Source: an uncultured Prevotella sp. (GTDB taxonomy: Bacteria; Bacteroidota; Bacteroidia; Bacteroidales; Bacteroidaceae). From it: a stretch of DNA of 6,353 nt. Positions 1-5,965 of this stretch are shown piece by piece; within the stretch, counting starts at the first letter, position 1; each line of letters begins with the position of its first letter. The notes beneath the pieces were generated by a model. The model searched no databases, was not told the origin of the DNA, and saw only the letters and a program-made list of their open reading frames with translations. The translations under genes were made by a program, and so were the position numbers. The DNA is taken from positions 1 to 6,353 of the forward strand of contig CALZAP010000087.1 in the NCBI GenBank assembly GCA_945614335.1, given 5' to 3'.

Positions 1-1
1 A

Positions 2-997
2 TACGAAGAAGACCAATGGCTCGACCTGCAGACGGCCACCAAGGGCAAGAATGGAGGTATAAACATTGTATTCATAGGTGACGGATATGACGCCAACGAC
101 ATAGCCTCGGGACTGTACCTCGCGGACATGAAGGACGGCATGCGCTATTTCTTCGACATAGAGCCATACAAGACATACCGCGAATACTTCAACGTTTCGA
201 CTGCCTTCGCCCTCTCGACAGAAAGCGGAGTGGGAACGGTAAACACGATACGCTACAACAGGTTTAACACAACGTTTGAAGGGGGAATGGGACTGAAATG
301 CGACTACGACAAGATGTTCTCCTACGTGCTGAATAATCAAAGGGTGAACACAGCCAACCTGCCGCAGACGCTCATCGTGGTGATACCAAACAGCACCGAC
401 TATGGCGGCATAACACAGATGTGGGAGGACGGATCTGCCATCGCCTTCTGTCCGAAGAGCACCTACGGTTATCCTTTCGACTCGAGAGGAGTGATGCAAC
501 ACGAGGCGGGAGGACACGGATTCGGCAAGCTCGGCGACGAGTATATCTACCACAACGCTTTCATCGACGCCTGCGGATGCGCTTGCTGCGGACATGTGGA
601 TGCTGTGCTCGCGGCGCAGGCACTGGGATGGTACCAGAACATTTCGGTGACGGGAAAGATGCACCAGGTGCCATGGGCACACCTCATATTCGACTCTCGA
701 TATTCTGACATTGTTGACATATTCGAGGGAGCGTTCATGCACAGCCGTGGTGTCTTCCGGCCGGAACAAAACTCTTGTATGAACAACGACATCCCTTATT
801 ACAACACCATATCGCGTGAGGCTATAGTGAAACGAATCAAAGCCTATGCCGGAGAGGAGTTCTCGTACGAAGAGTTTGTGAAAAACGACAAACGCGACGC
901 CGCGGCAACCACACGCTCGGCGGGAGAACGGGCTGACGGCAAGGCGAGAAACATGCAGATGGCTCCACGCATAATGAAGGGAAAACCGAAATTTTAA
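2..997 (+). CDS. M64 family zinc metallopeptidase ('IgA peptidase M64' type), 5'-truncated by window edge
   Basis: The reading frame is open from base 2, so the gene begins left of the window; the ATG at 128 is internal, because conserved M64 sequence (GINIVFIGDGYDANDI) lies before it. Counting from base 2, 331 residues are visible. They include the zinc motif HEAGGHGFGKLGDEY (H167, E168, H172, D179) and a Met-turn-like RPEQNSCMNN (Met260). A cysteine cluster, CGCACC, starts about 12 residues after the zinc motif. The tail after about residue 290 is charged and low in complexity. M64 enzymes are secreted or surface zinc endopeptidases; the founding activity is IgA cleavage, but most Bacteroidales members have no proven substrate. 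The N-terminal domain and any signal peptide are outside the window. It is the first visible gene of a co-directional cluster and is followed after 19 bases by a fimbrillin-like lipoprotein. The family call is firm; IgA specificity is not shown. Confidence 0.93.
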   Translation, partial: YEEDQWLDLQTATKGKNGGINIVFIGDGYDANDIASGLYLADMKDGMRYFFDIEPYKTYREYFNVSTAFALSTESGVGTVNTIRYNRFNTTFEGGMGLKCDYDKMFSYVLNNQRVNTANLPQTLIVVIPNSTDYGGITQMWEDGSAIAFCPKSTYGYPFDSRGVMQHEAGGHGFGKLGDEYIYHNAFIDACGCACCGHVDAVLAAQALGWYQNISVTGKMHQVPWAHLIFDSRYSDIVDIFEGAFMHSRGVFRPEQNSCMNNDIPYYNTISREAIVKRIKAYAGEEFSYEEFVKNDKRDAAATTRSAGERADGKARNMQMAPRIMKGKPKF

Positions 998-1006
998 GGA
1001 GTTAAG
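995..1006 (+). repeat. Single TAAGGAGTTAAG element on the stop codon of the M64 gene
   Basis: The first three bases are the TAA stop of the peptidase gene. The element contains one complete AAGGAGTT unit followed by AAG, identical to the unit that is tandemly repeated at 1903-1950. AAGGAG ends 15 bases before the next ATG (1017), which is rather far for a ribosome binding site. Confidence 0.75.
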
Positions 1007-1016
1007 ACAATAATAT

Positions 1017-1904
1017 ATGAGAAAGGACATTTTCACAACAGGCTTGATGGTGACCGTGATGACTCTATGCTCGTGTGCTGACAACGAGGTGGACGTCGAC
1101 ACGTCACAAAGGGCAAAGGGAACACCTATAAACGTGGTAGCACTGTATCCTTCAGCCACAAAAGCCACATCAACGGATTTTGAGGAGGGAGACAAGATTG
1201 GACTCTATATGGCTGAAGAAGAAAAAGGACTGGAACTCTCGGGCAACCTCGTAAACAACGAACCATTGACACTGAAGTCAAACAAATGGTCGGGCAGACG
1301 TACACTCTACTGGGACGAAGGAAGATACAACGCCTACGCCTACTATCCGTACCAGGACATCGTGTCAACAGAAGACCAACCCTTTGGCGTGGCTACCGAC
1401 CAGACAACGGCTGAGACCACCGACCGTCTCGGCGGATATGAGGCGAGCGACTTCCTGTTTGCCGTGACAAAAGGCGTAACGGCTGGACAATCTCCCATAA
1501 CGCTGAGTTTCAGGCATATCATGAGCCGACTAACAATAAGACTCGTGAAAGGCGAGGACTTCGAAGGCGAAATGCCTAACGACGCCGAAGTGTATATTCA
1601 CAACACCGTCACCACTGCCACCATCGACCTCGCGGCAGGCATTGCCACACGCGAGGCAAAAGGCAAAAGACTCACCATAAAGTCACGGCAGGAAAGCGAC
1701 AACGTGTTTGGGGCCATCATCGTGCCACAACGCATCGACAACCGCATGCCGCTCATCGAGGTGGTGATGAAAGGCGTGAGCTATCTCTATGAGAGCAAGT
1801 TCGTGTTTAAGGCCGGTGTCAACCATCTCGTAAATCTCGTAATCACGAGAAATCCCGAACAGGCGAATATTGAAATTGGAGGGGAAATGGAGAAGTGGGA
1901 GTAA
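1017..1904 (+). CDS. Fimbrillin-like (Mfa-like) surface lipoprotein
   Basis: This 295-residue protein starts with a lipoprotein signal: a hydrophobic stretch from residue 7 ends in TLCSC, with Cys20 the likely acylated residue. The mature part resembles the Mfa_like_1/fimbrillin family of Bacteroidales. Matching features are DFEEGDKIGLYM (54-65), the WSGRRTLYWDEGRYNAYAYYP stretch (91-111), the SFRHIMSRLTIRL segment (164-176) where the first domain ends, and the closing IEIGGEMEKWE typical of the family. Such proteins are exported lipoproteins; some become fimbrial shaft or tip subunits, many are surface adhesin-like proteins of unknown ligand. No other recognisable fimbrial accessory gene is in the window, so assembly into a fimbria is not supported. 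The start fits the signal peptide and lies 19 bases after the M64 stop. The stop codon is the first base triplet leading into a six-copy tandem repeat. Confidence 0.86.
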   Translation: MRKDIFTTGLMVTVMTLCSCADNEVDVDTSQRAKGTPINVVALYPSATKATSTDFEEGDKIGLYMAEEEKGLELSGNLVNNEPLTLKSNKWSGRRTLYWDEGRYNAYAYYPYQDIVSTEDQPFGVATDQTTAETTDRLGGYEASDFLFAVTKGVTAGQSPITLSFRHIMSRLTIRLVKGEDFEGEMPNDAEVYIHNTVTTATIDLAAGIATREAKGKRLTIKSRQESDNVFGAIIVPQRIDNRMPLIEVVMKGVSYLYESKFVFKAGVNHLVNLVITRNPEQANIEIGGEMEKWE

Positions 1905-1950
1905 GGAGTTAAGGAGTTAAGGAGTTAAGGAGTTAAGGAGTTAAGGAGTT
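1903..1950 (+). repeat. Six perfect tandem copies of the 8-base unit AAGGAGTT
   Basis: Six identical, uninterrupted 8-base units fill most of the 53-base gap between the fimbrillin-like gene and the NTF2-like gene, followed by a partial unit AAG (1951-1953). The TAA stop at 1902-1904 runs into the first unit. Because the period is 8 and the unit junction TTAA is palindromic, TAA stops occur in all three frames on both strands. Each unit carries AAGGAG, a perfect Shine-Dalgarno core; the last one (1943-1948) ends 9 bases before the ATG at 1958. Perfect short-period repeats are prone to slippage, so copy number may vary between strains. Whether the array acts in translation, in mRNA stability or as a dispersed repeat is not determined. 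Confidence 0.97.
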
Positions 1951-1957
1951 AAGATAT

Positions 1958-2788
1958 ATGATAAGGCGAGTATTATATTTTTTGGTGGGATTGAATCTCA
2001 TTCTCCTGATAGTGGCAGTGACATTATGGCTGCTGCCTGAACATGCTGCCGACAGACTGCCCGTGCACGACACCGTGAGACATGAGGTGAGAAGGGTGTA
2101 TGTAGACACCGTGGTGAGAATGGAGAACCAACCGGTAATCAACAGCAGCCGTACCGACCTCGACAACACGCCTGCAGAAACCCGCCATACGGCGAAGCCT
2201 GCCGCAGCGTCGAGGGAGATAACTGCCGACATCAGGCAAATAGCAAAAGGCAATCCCTTCTACCAAGAGGCAAAAAAGGTGATAAGCGGCAAACTCGAAG
2301 AGAGCGACGCGACAAACAGAAAGATGATACTCAACTACTGCGAACACCTGAGAATGTCGTACAACACCAAAGACATCGACTTCATCAGACAGGTGATGAG
2401 CGACAAGGCGCTGATTATCGTGGGCAACGTGGTGAAAAAGTCTAATGCCACGGCCACAATAGAAGGCGACGAACGCGTCACCTACAGTCTAAAGACAAAG
2501 GCTGAATACGTGGCGCGACTTGAAAAGGTGTTTGCAGCCAACAAAAAGATTGATGTGAAGTTCTCCGACTTCCGCATCATGCGCCATCCCACCATGGCAG
2601 GCATCTACGGAGTCGTTCTTCGACAAAAATACACAAGCGACAGATATGCCGACGACGGCTGGCTCTTCCTCCTATGGGACTTCCGCAACCAGTCAATGCC
2701 AGTCATACACGTGAGGACATGGCAGCCTAAGCAGTCGGTGGCGAACGACAGCGAAATTATCGGCATAAACGACTTTAATCTTGAGTAA
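1958..2788 (+). CDS. Membrane-anchored protein with C-terminal NTF2-like domain
   Basis: This 276-residue protein has one hydrophobic segment at about residues 5-26, preceded by Arg3-Arg4, and no cysteine at its end. That suggests an uncleaved inner-membrane anchor with the rest in the periplasm. Residues 30-95 form a polar linker with the motifs HDTV (37-40) and VDTV (49-52). From about 120 to 258 the sequence resembles the NTF2-like (SnoaL-type) domain of Bacteroidales proteins: a helix with YNTKDIDFIRQVMSDKALII, then strands ending in YADDGWLFLLWDF and IHVRTWQP. NTF2-like folds bind small ligands or proteins, and in some families are catalytic; I see no defined catalytic set here. The start is supported by the anchor right after it and by AAGGAG nine bases upstream. 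The 28-base gap to the next gene suggests co-transcription. The biological role is unknown. Confidence 0.87.
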   Translation: MIRRVLYFLVGLNLILLIVAVTLWLLPEHAADRLPVHDTVRHEVRRVYVDTVVRMENQPVINSSRTDLDNTPAETRHTAKPAAASREITADIRQIAKGNPFYQEAKKVISGKLEESDATNRKMILNYCEHLRMSYNTKDIDFIRQVMSDKALIIVGNVVKKSNATATIEGDERVTYSLKTKAEYVARLEKVFAANKKIDVKFSDFRIMRHPTMAGIYGVVLRQKYTSDRYADDGWLFLLWDFRNQSMPVIHVRTWQPKQSVANDSEIIGINDFNLE

Positions 2789-2797
2789 GGAGTTAAG
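2786..2797 (+). repeat. Single TAAGGAGTTAAG element on the stop codon of the NTF2-like gene
   Basis: This is the same 12-base string found at 995-1006 and within the 1902-1950 array. Its first three bases are the TAA stop of the NTF2-like gene. AAGGAG ends 24 bases before the next ATG (2817), too far to act as a normal ribosome binding site, which argues that the element is not simply a Shine-Dalgarno sequence. Confidence 0.75.
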
Positions 2798-2816
2798 CCT
2801 TTAAAACAGCATTAAA

Positions 2817-3782
2817 ATGAAATATACGGTATTAAAAAGCAGATTATTGGCGATGGTGATTGCGGCAATGACTGTAGTGGCTGCCAAGGCACAGGAATTT
2901 AAGGTGGCGTCGGTGAAGATAATGAAAAACGACGTGAGCGCCTTCATTTCACCCGTGCGCGACCTCAACGGACAGGCATGCGCACTCATTAAGGTGGAAG
3001 CGCCTGCCGACTTTGTCTTTTCCACTCCATTGGGTATAGTGAAACGGCAAGACGAGGTGGGCGAGATTCTCCTCTACGTGCCAAACGGCACCAAGATGAT
3101 TACAATAAAGCATCCTGAATGGGGAGTGATGCGAAATTACCGCTTCGAACAACCGCTCGAAAGCCACATGTGCTATGTAATGAAAATCACGACACCGCAA
3201 CCGGTGGCTGAGGAGATTCACGACACGCTGGTGATCACAAAGACCCGCGTTGACACCGTAATGGTGAAGACACTCAGACAACCACTGCCACGCACCTGGT
3301 GGGCCATGGCCACCGTGTCGGCCGCGGCGGGCAGCTTTCCTGTGGGACTGATGGTCGGCACCATGAAGCGCCACGGCTTCTTCCTCCACGCCTCCACCGA
3401 CTTCCGCTCCACTGGCAACATACGCACCGAAGTGGACAAAAACGGAATGCCAACTGACGGCTCTTCGGTGATGCCTTACTTCACCGGAAATAAACGACGC
3501 AGCAACTATATGCTCACAGCCGGTCTCACCCACCGTCTCTCCTCGCGCCTGACACTTCTGGAAGGCGTAGGCTACGGGAAGACTGCCACCTCATGGCAGT
3601 TGGCAGAAGAGGAAGGAGGCGGATATGCCATCAACAGCGACATGACGCGCAAGGGATTGGCAGCCGAGACGGGACTCGTATGGAACACGGGCAACAAACT
3701 CATCTTGCTCTCGGTGTCTACAATAGAGTTTTGCAAGTGGCAAGTAAACATTGGTTTTGGCATTAAACTTGGAAAGAAATGA
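2817..3782 (+). CDS. Secreted protein with PEGA-like N-terminal region and possible C-terminal outer-membrane barrel
   Basis: The 321-residue product has a signal peptide with a likely cleavage site after AKA (residue 25), before QEF. Residues 40-125 resemble the PEGA-like/carboxypeptidase-regulatory-like beta domain common in Bacteroidales: DLNGQACALIKVEAP, then VGEILLYVPNGTKMITIKHP, then a Tyr/Phe-rich strand. A linker at 133-155 holds HDTL and VDTV, echoing the linker of the preceding NTF2-like protein. From about 160 to the end, short alternating strands (for example YMLTAGLTHRLSSRLTLLEG and WQVNIGFGIKLGKK) suggest a small outer-membrane beta-barrel or beta-sandwich; this part is inference from pattern only. 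No catalytic residues are recognised. Its stop overlaps the next start by ATGA, so translation is probably coupled to that of the FN3-LRR lipoprotein. The two may act together at the outer membrane, but no specific function is known. Confidence 0.85.
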   Translation: MKYTVLKSRLLAMVIAAMTVVAAKAQEFKVASVKIMKNDVSAFISPVRDLNGQACALIKVEAPADFVFSTPLGIVKRQDEVGEILLYVPNGTKMITIKHPEWGVMRNYRFEQPLESHMCYVMKITTPQPVAEEIHDTLVITKTRVDTVMVKTLRQPLPRTWWAMATVSAAAGSFPVGLMVGTMKRHGFFLHASTDFRSTGNIRTEVDKNGMPTDGSSVMPYFTGNKRRSNYMLTAGLTHRLSSRLTLLEGVGYGKTATSWQLAEEEGGGYAINSDMTRKGLAAETGLVWNTGNKLILLSVSTIEFCKWQVNIGFGIKLGKK

Positions 3783-5374
3783 AACACCTGAAGATATTAC
3801 TGCTGTTCGTGGCTGCCGCAATGGCTTGCGCCTCGTGCACCGACTACGACATTCCCCTCAATCCCGTTCCCGTGATGACAATGGGCGAGACCACTGCCGT
3901 CACCCGCACCTCTGCCGTGGTTCATGCCTTTGCGGGAAGGGCAAGCGCGACACGGCTCACCGTGGAGTATGGCGAGAAAGGCGGACACTTCATAGCCACC
4001 GAACCACTCGTGCCCATGGGCGACAGCGTGAACTGCACTCTCACTGGTCTCACGCCCGGCACCGAATATGTCTGCCGCCTGTGTTCCTTCAATGGCAGGA
4101 CTGAGGTGAGAAGCAACGAGACAAACTTCACCACCCAGCCAAACACAAAGCCAAAAGTGTCGGCCCTCACCTCCCTCGCCCAGGGTCCCACTGGCATCAT
4201 CGTCTCCTATGCCGTCACCGACGATGGTGGCGACGCCATCCTATCCACTGGCTGCAAGGTAACTAACGTGGCAACGGGAAGGCAGACCACTTACCATGCA
4301 GACATGGAGAACGTCGGGACGGAAATGGAAATCGCCATTTACGGACTTGAGAGACAGACATCTTACGAGCTTGTTCCCTTCGCCATAAACCCTCTCGGCG
4401 AATCGACGGGAGCCTCGCTCTCCTTCACCACGGGCTACAGCATATTGCTCGGCGAAGGCGGCAACCTGAAAAAGATAATGCAAGGCGACAACGCACTCTA
4501 CCCCACCCTCTCGTTCTCGGGAAAGATGCAAGGCGACGATTTCCGCTATCTGCGTGAGATAAACGTCGAGCAACTCAATCTCGCCGATGTCATAATAGTC
4601 GAGGGAGGCGAGGCTTATGTGCCGTCGCGATACACCAAGGACAATGTCGTGGGCTACGGCATGTTTGCCGCAACGGACATAAAGAGCGTGGTGCTTCCTA
4701 TCTCTGCGGTCAGCGTGGAGGAACAAGCATTCAAGGACTGCGCATCACTCACGTCGATCACCATGCCAGCCAACGCCACCGCCATACTGCCGAGCGAAGG
4801 CTGCATCGCCCTGAAGGAGATAGAAGTGCCTGCCGCAAACAAGAGTTACAAGAGTGTAGACGGAATATTATACGACGCCGGTATCTCGCGTATCGTATGG
4901 ATGCCGATGGGCAAAACCGACAAGGTTGTCTTGCCTGCCACCGTCACCTCCATCGGGTCATACGCCTTCCGTGGCTGTCATTTCACGGAGTTTGTCATGA
5001 GCAACAGCGTGAAGGAGATGGGACAGGCGGCATTCTACGGCAGCAGTGTGGAGAAAGTGGTCTTGTCCGACGCGCTGAAGACCATATCCACAGCCACATT
5101 CCAGCAATGCGCAAGCCTCAGGGAAGTGCATCTCGGCACTGCGACAGAGCAACTGGGCGAGTACGTCTTCGACGGCACACGCATAGAGCATCTATACATA
5201 ACCGCGGAATATCCTCCAGTATGCTATGAAACAACATTCCATACCACCGACGGCTACAACATCTTCGACAGCTGCACACTCCACGTCCCCGCAGCAAGCA
5301 AGGAACTGTACCGGAATCATAGGTATTGGGGGAAGTTTTCGCAAACAAGAGAACTCCCCAATATAACAAATTAA
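3779..5374 (+). CDS. Lipoprotein with two fibronectin type III domains and BspA-type leucine-rich repeats
   Basis: The 531-residue product opens with a lipoprotein signal ending in ACASC; Cys20 is the likely lipidated residue. Two fibronectin type III-like domains follow, at about 31-119 and 124-218. Each has the typical late motif (LTGLTPGTEYVCRLCSFNG; IYGLERQTSYELVPFAINP) and ends in FTT. A spacer containing TLSFSGKMQGDDFRYLREI (243-261) leads into BspA-like (LRR_5) repeats at about 308-475. Clear units are AFKDCASLTSITMP, AFRGCHFTEFVMS, AFYGSSVEKVVLS, TFQQCASLREVHL and VFDGTRIEHLYI. A variant unit, YKSVDGILYD with IVWMPMGK, sits at 357-378. The C-terminal YRNHRYWGKF segment is a usual end for this type. 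BspA-type proteins are surface-exposed and some bind host matrix proteins or mediate coaggregation, so an adhesin role is likely but the ligand is unknown. The start overlaps the preceding stop by ATGA. Confidence 0.94.
   Translation: MKHLKILLLFVAAAMACASCTDYDIPLNPVPVMTMGETTAVTRTSAVVHAFAGRASATRLTVEYGEKGGHFIATEPLVPMGDSVNCTLTGLTPGTEYVCRLCSFNGRTEVRSNETNFTTQPNTKPKVSALTSLAQGPTGIIVSYAVTDDGGDAILSTGCKVTNVATGRQTTYHADMENVGTEMEIAIYGLERQTSYELVPFAINPLGESTGASLSFTTGYSILLGEGGNLKKIMQGDNALYPTLSFSGKMQGDDFRYLREINVEQLNLADVIIVEGGEAYVPSRYTKDNVVGYGMFAATDIKSVVLPISAVSVEEQAFKDCASLTSITMPANATAILPSEGCIALKEIEVPAANKSYKSVDGILYDAGISRIVWMPMGKTDKVVLPATVTSIGSYAFRGCHFTEFVMSNSVKEMGQAAFYGSSVEKVVLSDALKTISTATFQQCASLREVHLGTATEQLGEYVFDGTRIEHLYITAEYPPVCYETTFHTTDGYNIFDSCTLHVPAASKELYRNHRYWGKFSQTRELPNITN
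5324..5363 (+). other. Imperfect RNA hairpin at the 3' end of the FN3-LRR gene
   Basis: TATTGGGG (5324-5331) pairs perfectly with CCCCAATA (5356-5363). After a two-base GA bulge, AGTTTTC (5334-5340) pairs with GAGAACT (5349-5355) with one G-U pair, leaving an 8-base loop. That gives about 15 pairs ending nine bases before the stop codon. The sequence after it is A-rich with no T run, so it is not a normal intrinsic terminator. It could be an mRNA stability or processing element between the surface-protein genes and the downstream regulator-kinase pair, or a coincidence within coding sequence. Confidence 0.35.
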
Positions 5375-5389
5375 AAACATAAAAAAGAT

Positions 5390-5965
5390 ATGAACACCCC
5401 GGAAATAGAAGAACTGAAATCGCTCGTGGAGAAGAAATTCAAACGCATTCTCTCTACTACCACCGACTTCGAGGAATTCTCGATGGAACTCAAACGGAAA
5501 GGGTCGAAGGAAATATCCAGTTCGACTCTGAAAAGAATATGGGGCTATGTCAACGACAGCCACAAGACACGAAAGTTCACCCTCGACATCCTCGCCAACT
5601 ATATAGGACACGAGAACTTCGACTCGTTCGTTTCGTGGCTGAAGACAAGCACACGATACAACTCCTCGTTTTTCAACGCATGCCAAGTGCTGAGCAGCGA
5701 ACTGAACATCGGACAACAGATAGAGATTGGCTGGCGACCAAACAGACTGCTCCGCCTAAGGTATCTCGGCAGCAGCAAATACGAGGTCGTGGAATCAAAA
5801 AACAGTAAGATACGTGTTGGCGACCGCTTCGTCACTGGCTGTTTTATCAAAGGCCAACCGCTAATACTGCCTTTCATTGAGCGGCCTGAAGGAAACACGC
5901 CCACGTTTGTGGCCGGGAGAAACAGCGGACTGAACATGTTGGTAATAATAAAGGGAGAGAAATGA
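5390..5965 (+). CDS. Small cytoplasmic protein with helix-turn-helix-like N-terminus and beta-rich C-terminus, putative regulator
   Basis: This 191-residue protein has no signal peptide or membrane segment. Residues 5-85 are helical in character and carry a pattern I associate with uncharacterised Bacteroidetes proteins: ISSSTLKRIWGYV (42-54), then RKFTLDILANYIGHENFDSF (61-80). The spacing resembles a helix-turn-helix, with a recognition-like helix around SSSTLKRIWGYV, so DNA binding is possible but unproven. Residues 100-188 look like a compact beta domain (IGQQIEIGW, LLRLRYLG, KYEVVES, IRVGDRFVTG, LNMLVII). The start follows a 15-base A-rich leader, usual for Bacteroidetes. The stop overlaps the kinase start by ATGA, so the two products are probably made together. 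That pairing suggests that this protein is a substrate, partner or output of the kinase. No named family could be assigned with certainty. Confidence 0.86.
   Translation: MNTPEIEELKSLVEKKFKRILSTTTDFEEFSMELKRKGSKEISSSTLKRIWGYVNDSHKTRKFTLDILANYIGHENFDSFVSWLKTSTRYNSSFFNACQVLSSELNIGQQIEIGWRPNRLLRLRYLGSSKYEVVESKNSKIRVGDRFVTGCFIKGQPLILPFIERPEGNTPTFVAGRNSGLNMLVIIKGEK

Noticed and set aside
128..997. The ATG at 128 as the true start of the M64 peptidase
   Set aside because: The frame is open to the left edge, and conserved M64 sequence (GINIVFIGDGY) lies upstream of this ATG, so it is an internal methionine.
1903..1950. The tandem array as a CRISPR or an origin iteron set
   Set aside because: The units are 8 bases with no spacers, too short for CRISPR, and no replication gene or DnaA-box cluster is nearby.
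2949..3533. A 194-residue open frame on the minus strand
   Set aside because: It lies antisense to the PEGA-like gene. Its product is His- and Gly-rich with no recognisable domain, while the + strand frame has a signal peptide and family-like motifs.
4241..4726. A 161-residue open frame on the minus strand
   Set aside because: It lies entirely antisense to the FN3-LRR gene and has shadow-like composition with no domain.
5324..5389. An intrinsic terminator between the FN3-LRR gene and the next gene
   Set aside because: The hairpin is followed by A-rich sequence without a T run on the + strand, and the next gene begins 15 bases after the stop, which favours read-through.
5375..5389. A promoter in the A-rich gap before the HTH-like gene
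   Set aside because: The gap is only 15 bases, and I could not find a Bacteroidetes-type TAnnTTTG element with a matching upstream TTTG at proper spacing.
5192..5716. A 174-residue open frame on the minus strand spanning a gene junction
   Set aside because: It is Cys- and Phe-rich with no recognisable motif and opposes two well-supported + strand genes, so it is a shadow frame.
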